Below are positions 44,487 through 56,996 of a stretch of DNA of 64,000 bases, piece after piece; within the stretch, counting starts at the first letter, position 1; the number at the start of each line of letters is the position of its first letter. This DNA comes from Cryptomeria japonica (Eukaryota > Streptophyta > Pinopsida > Cupressales > Cupressaceae). The DNA lies in NCBI RefSeq assembly GCF_030272615.1, contig NC_081414.1, positions 46,864,501 to 46,928,500 on the forward strand, written 5' to 3'. A model generated the notes under the pieces. That model did not search any database. It was not told the DNA's origin and saw only the letters and a program-made list of their open reading frames with translations. The translations under genes were made by a program, and so were the position numbers.

Positions 44487-47400
44487 ATGGTTACCAATCT
44501 AGAGTTGGCAAAGAAAGTGGATGATTAGGAGGAAGAGAATAGGCTCCTGAAGGAAAAATTGGTAGAATTAGAAGGTAAGCTTGGTGAGATTGAAACCAAG
44601 GTAGATGAAGTGTTGGTAAAGGTTGAAGGAGCAGAAGGGAAGGCTAAAGAGGTGTCAAAAGTAGACAAGGTACTTGAACCTAATCATGTTTTAGAACAAG
44701 AACCTTTCCTAAAGGCATTGAAAGCCTTAAGTGGTAAATCACTAGAAGGATTGCCATTGTTCATAGACAAGATAGAAGTAGAAGTGGTTCTAGAATGGAG
44801 AGAGGGTATGGAGAACCATTTTGAATGTGAAGGCATAACTGAAGCTCAAAGAGTCAAAGTGGCCAAGTCTAGGATGAGGGGAGCCACTCTCACATGGTGA
44901 AAATTTGTGCAGGATGAGAGGAAGAAAGTGGGTAAGACTACCATCTCTTCTTGGAAAGGGATGTTAGTCAAAATCAAGGAATCCTATCTCCCTGATGACT
45001 ATGAAGTGTAGATCCATAGGAAAAGAAAAAACCTAAGACAAAAAGACCTTGATGTAAGTGTTTATATGGATGAGTTTCACAAACTTAGTCTTATATCTCA
45101 TGTGGTGGAAGAAGAAAGTCTTAAGGTAGCTAGATACCTAAATGGACTGAGATGGAACATCCAAGAGGAAATCAGTCTATTGAGCCCAAATACAGTTCAT
45201 CAAAGCTATCAACTTTCCCTTAAAGTGGAAGAAAAACTAAAAAAGAAAACATGATTCAAGTAGTAATAGGGGCAGAGGTAGAGGAAAATAAAATAGAGGC
45301 CATAAGGGAGGCTTTGGAGGAAGAAATTCAGAGCAAAGAACACAAGGTGAGTCTAAACTCATGGAGTAGCAAGAAGGTGGCACTAGTAAAGGAGGATTCA
45401 ATAGAGGAAGGGGGTCAAATAGTGGTTTTAGATTAAGGTCTAGTGGACAAGGTAGAGGTTCCTCATATTTTGTCTCAATGAAATGTTACCATTGCAATCA
45501 GCTTGGTCATCCAACATATAGGTGTCTAGAGAAGGGGTCATCATCATAGAGTAGTGAAAGGAGAGTGAACTATCTTCAAGAAGAGACTTCAAGAAGCAAG
45601 ACTTTAGAGGTTGCCTTAGAATTAGAGGTAGGTGACAACTTGATGGTAATAAGAAATTTGACAAAAGAACCTGTGAGAGAAGAGCCTAGCCAAAGGAGAT
45701 CATTATTTAAGATCAAATGCAAGATTATGGACAAAGTTTGCAAGGTGATCATTGACTCAGGGTCAACAGACAACATTGTGTCAGAAGAGGCAGTGAGTAA
45801 GCTTAAATTACAAATGATACCTCACAACAACCCATATAGGGTGACTTGGTTGAACAAAGGCCAACATGTCCTAGTCAATGAGCAAGTATGGGTGGATTTC
45901 ACCATTGGGAGGTATAAGGACAAAGTTCTATGTGATGTCCTACCCGTGGATGCATGCCATCTTCTATTAGGAAGACCATGGCAATTTGATAGACAAGCTA
46001 TTCATGATGGAGCCAAGAATGCATATTCATTCAAGAAATATGGAGTCACATTCAAGATCCAATCTATCCTTGAGGAAGGTGAAAAGAGAGCAACAGATCC
46101 TAATGTCCTTTTGGTGAGTAAAAAATAGTTCTTGAAGAAACTTGAGGAAGGTGAAGGCATAGGGTTTGCATTAGTGATGAAGCCTAAAGAGGAAGATAAG
46201 AAAGAGAAACTAGATTTTCCAATAGTGGTTCAAGACCTATTAAAATAGTTCAAAGGGATAGTGAGTGATGGACAACCGGCCACCTTACCTCCTAAAAGAG
46301 CCATAAGCCATCAAATTTACTTCATATCGGGAGCATCCTTACTTAACAAGGCAGCTTACAAAATGACTCCCCAACAAAATGTAGAAATTGCTAAACAAAT
46401 CCAAGAGCTTTTAGACCAAGGCCTAATTAGGAAAAGCATTATCCCTTGTGTTGTACCTACTGTCTTAGCCCCAAAGAAAGGTGGTACTTGGAGATTGTGC
46501 ACTGACTCTAGGGCTATAAATAGGATCACCATTAGATATAGGTTTCCAATTCCTAGAATAGAAGACCTAATGGATTGTTTAGGGGAAGCCAAATACTTTA
46601 CCAAGATTGACCTTAAAAGTGGATACCACCAAATTAGGATCAAGGAGGGTGATGAATGGCTTGTCAAATGCTTCAAGCATCTTCATGAGGCTCATGAATG
46701 AGGTGATGAAGGACTTCATAGGTAAATTTGTGGTGGAATATTTAGATGATATTCTCAGTTTTAGTAAGGATAAGGTGGATCAAGTTAAGCATTTGCAAAT
46801 TGTATTGCAAAGATTGTATGAAGATAAGCTAACCATGAACTTGGACAAGTGTGTATTTGTTAAGAAGGAGTTGGTTTATCTTGGGTTTGTGTTGTCACAA
46901 GGAAATATCAAGATGGATCTTAGCAAGGTTGAATCCATAGTAAATTGGCCTATTCCTAAGTCAACAATAGAGGTGAGAATCTTCCATGGTCTTGCTCAAT
47001 ATTATAGGAAATTCATTAGGCAATTCAGTGCTATATGTGCACCAATGTTGGACACTATTAGAGGTGGAATAAAGGAAAATTTTTAGTGGAATAAAGAGGA
47101 AAATAAAGGTTTTGAAACCTTGAAAGAAAGGATAGCCACTCAACTGGTGTTGGTGTTGCCTAGTTTTGAGAAACTCTTCACAATGGAATGTGATGTAAGC
47201 AATGCTGCAACAGGTGTTGTCCTAAGTCAAGAAGAAAGACCAGTAGCTTTCCATAGTGAGAAGATAAGTGATTCTAAGAGGAAATAATCTTCATATGACT
47301 TGGAGTTATACGCATTAGTGCAGGCTTTGAGGAAGTGGAGACACTATCTCCTTCCTAAGGAATTTGTAGTCTACATAGACAATCAAGCTTTGAGCTTTCT

Positions 47401-49038
47401 AGACTCACAAGATAAACTCAGTCACAAACACACGAAGTGGGTAGAATATATGCAAGCCTACACCTTTACAATAAAGCACAAAAAGGTCAATTAAACAAGG
47501 TTGCAAATGCATTGAGCAAGAGACTCTTGATAGTCCAAGAAATTCAGTTAAGAAGCATAGGTGTTGATAGTCTTGGAGACCACCTATACCCAAATGATGA
47601 AGACTTCTCAAATGCGTAAAAGGTATGGAAAGAGTTTCAAAATAATTTTCATAGTGAGTATTCTAATTTTACCTTGCAAAATGGGTTAGTGTTTAGAGGA
47701 GGGCAGCTTTGTGTGCCTAGAGGGTCAATAAGAGAAAATCTCATACAAGAAAAGCATAATGACAGCCTTAGTGGTCATTTTGGAGTCAACAAGACTCAAG
47801 AGTTAGTCCAAAGGTTTTATTATTGGCCTAGGATGAATCAAGATGTTAGGAAGTATGTGGAAACTTTTATTGTTTGTCAAAAGGCGAAGGGTACATCTTC
47901 AGATGTCGGTTTATACCAACCTATTCCATACCAAATAGACTTTGGGAGTGCATTAGTATGGACTTTGTAGTGGGTTTGCCAAGGACAAAGTAGGGATTTG
48001 ACAACATTTATGTCATAGTGGAAAGGTTTAGTAAGATGGCCCACTTTGTACCTTGCAAGACCACTCATGATGCATGTCATATAGCTCATTTTTTCCTCAA
48101 GGAAGTGATAAGGATACATGGTTTACCCATGAGCATTGTTTTAGACAAGGACTCAAAGTTCATGAGTCATTTTTGGAAGACACTTTGGCAAAAATTTGGT
48201 ACCAACCTATCCTTTGGATCAGCCTACCATCCACAAACAGATGGGCAGACCAAAGTGGTTAATAGGAGCTTAGGAAAATTATTGAGGTACCTTACCAAGG
48301 AGTATGGTCAGACATGGGATCAAGTGTTATCACAAGTTGAATATGCTTACAATGACACAATAAATAGAACCATAGGAAAGAGTCCTTTTGAAGTGGTCTA
48401 TGGTCTTCACCCAAGGGGTATTCTAGAGTTAAGAGACTGAGGAAATGCAGCAACAAGTTGTGGATATGCTGAAGATTTTGCTCAGTCAATGAAAGAGGTA
48501 CATGAATCAGTCAAGGAGACATTGATGGAGAACACAAATAAGATCAAGCAGAAGGTTGATGAGAAAAGGTAGAACCAACAATTCCAAGTAGGTGATCTTG
48601 TCGTGGTGCACCTTAACAAGGCAAGGCTACATCAAGGAGTACCTAATAAGTTGTAGATGAGAAGGTTGGGTCCATGTGCCATCCAAGCCAAGTATGGAGA
48701 AAATGCATACAAGGTGGACCTACCAAGTGAAATAGGACTGTCACTAGTTTTCAATATAGCAGATTTAGTGGCTTACAAAGGGCCAATTAAAGATTTAGAT
48801 CACAATCACACAAAGATAGAACATGATGCAAATGACCTTCAAATGCCAGCAGAACCAAGTCCCAAAGGTTGAAAAGGTAATGAGTTCAAGGATCACTAAG
48901 AAGACAAGATGCCAAAGTAATTGGGAGCACCTAATCAAGTGGTAGGGTATGGATGATGTTGAGGCTACATGGGTGCCTGAGACAGAGTTGAAGAAGTTCG
49001 GCATTGATCAGAATCTAATCCCCAAAGAGGTGACTTAA
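44487..49038 (+). pseudogene. Chromovirus gag-pol, tandem unit 1, inactivated
   Basis: The ATG at 44487 opens gag with a short coiled coil (ENRLLKEKLVELEGKLGEIE). Then come the gag core (WREGMENHFECEG, VARYLNGLRWNI), a complete zinc knuckle CYHCNQLGHPTYRC (45484-45525), protease DSGSTDNI (near 45754), reverse transcriptase (46430-47000) with KIDLKSGYHQIRI and YLDDILSF, RNase H (about 47150-47500), integrase (YYWPRMNQD near 47819; [14 protein letters not shown] near 48017; HPQTDGQTK near 48230), the GPY/F module (RLGPCAIQAKYGENAYKV) and a chromodomain remnant (HLIKW, stop, GMDDVEATWVPETEL) to TAA at 49036-49038. A 17-base deletion at about 46664 removes the MPFGL motif. Stops shared with unit 2 include TAG in DD*EEE and a TAG before WNKEE near 47084. 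Confidence 0.92.
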
Positions 49039-49058
49039 TTTTCTTTTGTTTGGGAGAA

Positions 49059-50694
49059 TGGTGCAGGAGCACCTAGGACTTAGGCTCATAGTCCTTCTTC
49101 AATTTTGGCTTGTACTGACCTTAGCCAAGTTAGGTTTCTAATAAGGACTCCAGGAGGGTCAAAAGTGTGTGTGTATTGTTTGGTTTGAGTCAAGTGTAGG
49201 CCTAGTTGACTTGGTTTTCTTTCTAGGTTTGCACTTTGTGAGAAGGTGGTAGTTTGAGTAGTTAGAATGGCCTTCTTGATGGTCAAAAGAGACATAAATT
49301 GGTGAGAGAATTAGAGAGATTTAGAATAGTCTTAGGAATGTTGAAAAATACTTGAATGATTAAGTGTGGTAGGCTGCCTAAGTTGGAAAGGCAAAATGTG
49401 CAAAATTGTAAAAGTTGTCATGACAACTTTGGTCCTAAAAGAGCTTAGCGATGGAGTTAGGGTTAAAAATTTGACCTAGGATGCCTCCACACATGGGGAA
49501 GAATATTTAAACCCTCTCTTTCATGGATACCAAGGTTGGAAGTTTGATTTTTATGGATGACAATCTGAAACCACTCATTTTAGGACTGTTATCACTGTTT
49601 TTGTCTTATTTTGCATAAAAGGTGAACACAAATGGATTGAATCCATTGATCCAACTTTGGAAAGTTGTTATTTGGTGTGTTCTAGTGTCATTTGGTCCAT
49701 TTCATTCTTTGTAAATAGTCTTAATTAGTTCTTTTACTGTCTTGTTTTCAAACAACCAGTTTTGGCTTGTAAATAGTAAATTATGTAAAAATGGTTGCCC
49801 CATAAAATCCCTCTGTGCTACAATTATGGACTATTGGGAAATGGAAGGAAACCCTATGTACAGTTTAAATATGAAGGGAGGAGTTCTGGAAGTGAAGTTC
49901 ATCATAGTTTCCACCTTGTTCTAGGCGAGTTTAGGAGCAACCCGACTAGAGAAAACAGGGTGTAAATTGAATCTATATTGCAGGGCTGACTTCAAAACCT
50001 AAACTTTACCATTTGGCATTGAAGGATAGGTCCTTTTAGAGTTCCAGTTGAGAGGGGAAGCTTTGACAACCTCATTTCATGGCCTTACCCTTTTGTCGAA
50101 CAGTCACAGCCGGTTAAGGCCTAGAAATCCTAGCAAAACCTCATTTTTGGGGTTAGGGCATTGTACGACAAGTTGGGAGACTAAAACCAACAAAATCACC
50201 TGAGGATGGATGAGTGATTTAAGAATGATATAACTTGTTGCAGGGTCTTTTTGGCTGGATCACTCAAAACCCTTAAAAATCAGATTTAGGAGGCCTAATT
50301 GGGGCTCATGCTTGTAGCCCTATTTCTAAGCAACTTTTTGAAATCGGTAAGGGAAATGAAGATTGCAAAACCCAAATTAGACCTAGTTGAAATCATTCCA
50401 TGGTAAATACCACCTCCACACCTCTGCAATGTCTTATAATAGTATGGGGGTGAAAAGTGTGAAGTTGACAAGTTTTTGTCAAGGTTGCAAGATGAGTATT
50501 TGAGAAGCACATTGAATTGGTGGAGTTCCTAGTCAAAACACTTGTTGAAAACACCTTAAGATTGGCAAGGAGAAAGTCCTAGAAGAGGTTGGGAAGGAAT
50601 TGGAGGTCTTGAAGCATAGCTAGACCTGGTGAGGTTGGTGGAATTGAGCAACACCAACTAGGTGAAGTGTAAGCAAGCTAGGTGAACCCTATCA
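49059..50694 (+). repeat. Tandem chromovirus LTR2, mosaic (1636 bp)
   Basis: In its first 65 or so bases it agrees with LTR3 against LTR1 at five sites. From about 49290 onward it agrees with LTR1 against LTR3 at many sites. It serves as 3' LTR of unit 1 and 5' LTR of unit 2. It ends CCCTATCA. The palindrome is at 49411-49430. Confidence 0.92.
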
Positions 50695-50697
50695 AAT

Positions 50698-50709
50698 TGG
50701 TATCAGAGC
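50698..50709 (+). other. Primer-binding site of internal unit 2
   Basis: TGGTATCAGAGC follows LTR2 by three bases, identical to unit 1. Confidence 0.92.
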
Positions 50710-50768
50710 CTATAAGATTTGGGCTAGGAGAGTATATGTCCTTAGTGGAATCTAAACGAGACAACACC

Positions 50769-53700
50769 ATGGTTACCAATCTAGAGTTGGCAAAGAAAGT
50801 GGATGATTAGGAGGAAGAGAATAGGCTCCTGAAGGAAAAATTGGTAGAATTAGAAGGTAAGCTTGGTGAGATTGAAACCAAGGTAGATGAAGTGTTGGTA
50901 TAAAAGTTGAAGGAGCAGAAGGGAAGGCTAAAGAGGTGTCAAAAGTAGACAAGGTACTTGAACCTAATCATGTTTTAGAACAAGAACCTTTCCTAAAGGC
51001 ATTGAAAGCCTTAAGTGGTAAATCACTAGAAGGATTGCCATTGTTCATTGACAATATAGAAGTAGAAGTGGTTCTAGAATGGATAGAGGGTATGGAGAAC
51101 CATTTTGAATGTGAAGGCGTAACTGAAGCTCAAAGAGTCAAAGTGGCCAAGTCTAGGATGAGGGGAGCCACTCTCACATGGTGAAAATTTGTGCAGGATG
51201 AGAGGAAGAAAGTGGGTAAGACTGCCATCTCTTCTTGGAAAGGGATGTTAGTCAAAATCAAGGAATCCTATCTCCCTGATGACTATGAAGTGTAGATCCA
51301 TAGGAAAAGACAAAACCTAAGACAAAAAGACCTTGATGTAAGTGTTTATATGGATGAGTTTCACAAACTTAGTCTTATATCTCATGTGGTGGAAGAAGAA
51401 AGTCTTAAGGTAGCTAGATACCTAAATGGACTGAGATGGAACATCCAAGAGGAAATCAGTCTATTGAGCCCAAATACAGTTCATCAAAGCTATCAACTTT
51501 CCCTTAAAGTGGAAGAAAAACTAAAAAAGAAAACATGATTCAAGTAGTAATAGGGGCAGAGGTAGAGGAAAATAAAATAGAGGCCATAAGGGAGGCTTTG
51601 GAGGAAGAAATTCAGAGCAAAGAACACAAGGTGAGTCTAAACTCATGGAGTAGCAAGAAGGTGGCACTAGTAAAGGAGGATTCAATAGAGGAAGGGGGTC
51701 AAATAGTGGTTTTAGATTAAGGTCTAGTGGACAAGGTAGAGGTTCCTCATATTTTGTCTCAATGAAATGTTACCATTGCAATCAGCTTGGTCATCCAACA
51801 TATAGGTGTCTAGAGAAGGGGTCATCATCATAGAGTAGTGAAAGGAGAGTGAACTATCTTCAAGAAGAGACTTCAAGAAGCAAGACTTTAGAGGTTGCCT
51901 TAGAATTAGAGGTAGGTGACAACTTGATGGTAATAAGAACTTTGATAAAAGAACCTGTGAGAGAAGAGCCTAGCCAAAGGAGATCATTATTTAAGATCAA
52001 ATGCAAGATTATGGACAAAGTTTGCAAGGTGATCATTGACTCAGGGTCAACAGACAACATTGTGTCAGAAGAGGCAGTGAGTAAGCTTAAATTACAAATG
52101 ATACCTCACAACAACCCATATAGGGTGACTTGGTTGAACAAAGGCCAACATGTCCTAGTCAATGAGCAAGTATGGGTGGATTTCACCATTGGGAGGTATA
52201 AGGACAAAGTTCTATGTGATGTCCTACCCGTGGATGCATGCCATCTTCTATTAGGAAGACCATGGCAATTTGATAGACAAGCTATTCATGATGGAGCCAA
52301 GAATGCATATTCATTCAAGAAATATGGAGTCACATTCAAGATCCAATCTATCCTTGAGGAAGGTGAAAAGAGAGCAACAGATCCTAATGTCCTTTTGGTG
52401 AGTAAAAAATAGTTCTTGAAGAAACTTGAGGAAGGTGAAGGCACAGGGATTGCATTAGTGATGAAGCCTAAAGAGGAAGATAAGAAAGAGAAACTAGATT
52501 TTCCAATAGTGGTTCAAGACCTATTAAAATAGTTCAAAGGGATAGTGAGTGATGGACAACCAGCCACCTTACCTCCTAAAAGAGCCATAAGCCATCAAAT
52601 TTACTTCATATCGGGAGCATCCTTAATTAACAAGGCAGCTTACAAAATGACTCCCCAACAAAATGTAGAAATTGCTAAACAAATCCAAGAGCTTTTAGAC
52701 CAAGGCCTAATTAGGAAAAGCATTATCCCTTGTGTTGTACCTACTGTCTTAGCCCCAAAGAAAGGTGGTACTTGGAGATTGTGCACTGACTCTAGGGCTA
52801 TAAATAGGATCACCATTAGATATAGGTTTCCAATTCCTAGAATAGAAGACATAATGGATTGTTTAGGGGAAGCCAAATACTTTACCAAGATTGACCTTAA
52901 AAGTGGATACCACCAAATTAGGATCAAGGAGGGTGATGAATGGCTTGTAATGCCATTTGGCTTGTCAAATGCTTCAAGCATCTTCATGAGGCTCATGAAA
53001 GAGGTGATGAAGGACTTCATAGGTAAATTTGTGGTGGTATATTTAGATGATATTCTCATTTTTAGTAAGGATAAGGTAGATCAAGTTAAGCATTTGCAAA
53101 TTGTATTGCAAAGATTGTATGAAGATAAGATAACCATGAACTTGGACAAGTGTGTATTTGTTAAGAAGGAGTTGGTTTATCTTGGGTTTGTGTTGTCACA
53201 AGGAAATATCAAGATGGATCTTAGCAAGGTTGAATCCATAGTAAATTGGCCTATTCCTAAGTCAGCAATAGAGGTGAGAATCTTCCATGGTCTTGCTCAA
53301 TATTATAGGAAATTCATTAGGCAATTCAGTGCTATATGTGCACCAATGTTGGACACTATTAGAGTGGAATAAAGGAAAATTTTTAGTGGAATAAAGAGGA
53401 AAATAAAGGTTTTGAAACCTTGAAAGAAAGGATAGCCACTCAACTGGTGTTGGTGTTGCCTAGTTTTGAGAAACTCTTCACAATGGAATGTGATGTAAGC
53501 AATGCTACAACAGGTGTTGTCCTAAGTCAAGAAGAAAGACCAGTAGCTTTCCATAGTGAGAAGATAAGTGATTCTAAGAGGAAATAATCTTCATATGACT
53601 TGGAGTTATATGCATTAGTGCAGGCTTTGAGGAAGTGGAGACACTATCTCCTTCCTAAGGAATTTGTAGTCTACACAGACAATCAAGCTTTGAGCTTTCT

Positions 53701-55337
53701 AGACTCACAAGATAAACTCAGTCACAAACACACGAAGTGGGTAGAATATATGCAAGCCTACACCTTTACAATAAAGCACAAAAAGGTCAATTAAATAGGG
53801 TTGCAAATGCATTGAGCAAGAGACTCTTGATAGTCCAAGAAATTTAGTTAAGAAGCATAGGTGTTGATAGTCTTGGAGACCACCTATACCCAAATGATGA
53901 AGACTTCTCAAATGCGTAAAAGGTATGGAAAGAGTTTCAAAATAATTTTCATAGTGAGTATTCTAATTTTACCTTGCAAAATGGGTTAGTGTTTAGAGGA
54001 GGGCAGCTTTGTGTGCCTAGAGGGTCAATAAGAGAAAATCTCTTACAAGAAAAGCATAATGACAGCCTTAGTGGTCATTTTAGAGTCAACAAGACTCAAG
54101 AGTTAGTCCAAAGGTTTTATTATTGGCCTAGGATGAATCAAGATGTTAGGAAGTATGTGGAAACTTTTATTGTTTGTCAAAAGGCCAAGGGTACATCTTC
54201 AGATGTCGGTTTATACCAACCTCTTCCATACCAAATAGACCTTGGGAGTGCATTAGTATGGACTTTGTAGTGGGTTTGCCAAGGACAAAGTAGGGATTTG
54301 ACAACATTTATGTCATAGTGGAAAGGTTTAGTAAGATGGCCCACTTTGTACCTTGCAAGACCACTCATGATGCATGTCATATAGCTCATTTTTTCCTCAA
54401 GGAAGTGATAAGGATACATGGTTTACCCATGAGCATTGTTTTAGACAAGGACTCAAAGTTCATGAGTCATTTTTGGAAGACACTTTGGCAAAAATTTGGT
54501 ACCAACCTATCCTTTGGATCAGCCTACCATCCACAAACAGATGGGCAGACCGAAGTGGTTAATAAGAGCTTAGGAAAATTATGGAGGTACCTTACCAAGG
54601 AGTATCGTCAGACATGGGATCAAGTGTTATCACAAGCTGAATATGCTTACAATGACACAATAAATAGAACCATAGGAAAGAGTCCTTTGAAGTGGTCTAT
54701 GGTCTTCACCCAAGGGGTATTCTAGAGTTAAGAGACTTAGGAAATGCAGCAACAAGGTGTGGATATGCTGAAGATTTTGCTCAGTCAATGAAAGAGGTAC
54801 ATGAATCAGTCAAGGAGACATTGATGGAGAACACAAGTAAGATCAAGTAGAAGGTTGATGAGAAAAGGTAGAACCAACAATTCCAAGTAGGTGATCTTGT
54901 CGTGGTGCACCTTAACAAGGCAAGGCTACATCAAGGAGTACCTAATAAGTTGTAGATGAGAAGGTTGGGTCCATGTGCCATCCAAGCCAAGTATGGAGAA
55001 AATGCATACAAGGTGGACCTACCAAGTGAAATAGGACTGTCACTAGTTTTCAATATAGCAGATTTAGTGGCTTACAAAGGGCCAATTAAAGATTTAGATC
55101 ACAATCACACAAAGACAGAACATGATGCAAATGACCTTCAAATGCCAGCAGAACCAAGTGCCAAAGGTTGAAAAGGTAATGAGTTCAAGGATTGGTAAGA
55201 AGACAAGACACCAAAGTTATTGGGAGCACCTAATCAAGTGGTAGGGTATGGATGATGTTGAAGCTACATGGGTGCCTGAGACAGAGTTGAAGAAGTTGGG
55301 CATTGATCAGAATCTGATCCCCAAAGAGGTGTCTTAA
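50769..55337 (+). pseudogene. Chromovirus gag-pol, tandem unit 2, inactivated
   Basis: It has the same domain order as unit 1. The reverse transcriptase is intact here over 52545-53372, including MPFGLSNASSIFMR and VYLDDILIF, because the 17-base deletion is absent. Private defects are a 2-base insertion in gag near 50900, a 1-base loss near 53364 (AGAGTGG, where unit 1 has AGAGGTGG), and a 1-base loss near 54688 in the integrase. Stops shared with unit 1 predate the duplication. The chromodomain remnant ends at TAA 55335-55337. Confidence 0.92.
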
Positions 55338-55357
55338 TTTTCTTTTGTTTGGGAGAA

Positions 55358-56991
55358 TGGTGCAGAAGCACCTAGGACTTAGGCTCATAGTCCTTCTTCA
55401 ATTTTGGCTTGTACTGACCTTAGCCAAGTTAGGTTTCTAATAAGGACTCCAGGAGGGTCAAAAGTGTGTGTGTATTGTTTGGTTTGAGTCAAGTGTAGGC
55501 CTAGTTGACTTGGTTTTCTTTCTAGGTTTGCACTTTGTGAGAAGGTGGTAGTTTAAGTAGTTAAAATGGCCTTCTTGATGGTCAAAAGAGACATAACTTG
55601 GTGAGAGAATTAGAGAGATTTATAATAGTCTTAAGAATTTTGAAAAAGGTTTGAATGATGAAGTGTGATAGGTGGCCTAATTTGGAAAGGCAAAATGTGC
55701 AAAATTGTAAAAGTTGTCATGACAACTTTGGTCCTAAAAGAGCTTAGTGGTGGAGTTAGGGTTAAAACATTGACCTAGGATACCTCCACACATGGGGAAT
55801 ACTACTTAAACCCTCTCTTGCATAGATACCAAGGTTGGAAGTTTTATTTTTATGGATGACAATCTGAAACCACTCATTTTTAGACTATTATCACTGTTTT
55901 TGTCTTATTTTGCATAAAAAGTGAACACAAATGGATTGAATCCATTGATCCAACTTTGGAAAATTTTTCTTTGGTGTGTTCTAGTGTCATTTGGTCCATT
56001 TACTGCTTTGTAAATAGTCTTTATTAGTTATTTTACTGTCTTGTTTTCAAACAACCAGTTTTGGCTTGTAAATAGTAAATTATGTAAAAATGGTTGCCCC
56101 ATAAAATCCCTATGTGCTACTATCATGGCCTATTGGACATGGAAGGAAACCCTTTGTATAGTTTGAATATGTAGGGAGGATTTCTGGAAGTGAAGGTCAT
56201 CATAGTTTCCACCTTGTTCTAGGCGAGTTTAGGAGCAACCCGACTAGAGAAAACAAGGTGTAAATTGAATGTATATTGTAGGGGTGACTTCAAAACCTAA
56301 ACTTTACCATTTGGAATTGAAGGATAGGTCCTTTTAGAGTTCCAGTTGAGAGGGGAATCTTTGACAACCTCATTTCATAGCTTTACCCCTTTGTTGAATA
56401 GTCACAACTGGTTAAGGCCTATAAACCCTAGCAAACCCTCATTTTTGGGTTAGGGCACTATACGGGAAGTTGGGAGACTAAAACCAACAAAATAACTTGA
56501 GGAAAGATGAGTGATTGAAGAATTATATAACTTATTGCAGGGTCTTTTGGACCAATTCACTCAAAACCCTTAAAAACTGGATTTAGGAGGCCTAATTGGG
56601 GCTCATCCTTGTAGCCCTATTTCTAAGCAAATATTTGAAATCGGTAAGGGAAATGAAGATTGAAAAAACCAAATTGGACCTAGTTGAACTCATTCTATGG
56701 TAAATACCACCTCCACACCTCTACAATGTCTTATAATAGTATGGGGGTGAAAAGTGTGAAGTTGACAAGTTTTTGTCAAGGTTGGAAGATGAGTATTTGA
56801 GAAGCACATTGAATTGGTGGAGTTCCTAGTCAAAACACTTGTTGAAAACACCTTAAGATTGGCAAGGAGAAAGTCCTAGAAGAGGTTGGGAAGGACTTGG
56901 AGGTCTTGAAGCATAGCTAGACCTGGTGAGGTTGGTGGAATTGAGCAACACCTACTAGGTGAAGTGTAAGCAAGCTGGGTGAACCCTATCA
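55358..56991 (+). repeat. Tandem chromovirus LTR3 (1634 bp)
   Basis: It starts TGGTGCAGAAGCACC and ends CCCTATCA before CATAT. It is clearly more diverged from LTR1 and LTR2 than they are from each other, except at its start. The 20-base palindrome is kept at 55710-55729. Confidence 0.93.
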
Positions 56992-56996
56992 CATAT

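Larger units (their letters stand above)
42777..56991 (+). mobile_element. Tandem chromovirus: LTR-internal-LTR-internal-LTR
   Basis: Three LTRs (42777-44412, 49059-50694, 55358-56991) enclose two nearly identical internal regions of 4646 and 4663 bases. The whole is flanked by exact CATAT duplications (42772-42776 and 56992-56996), so it began as one insertion and was duplicated afterwards. Both internal units share the same old stops. The central LTR matches LTR3 at its start and LTR1 afterwards, as expected from unequal recombination between LTRs. Confidence 0.93.
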
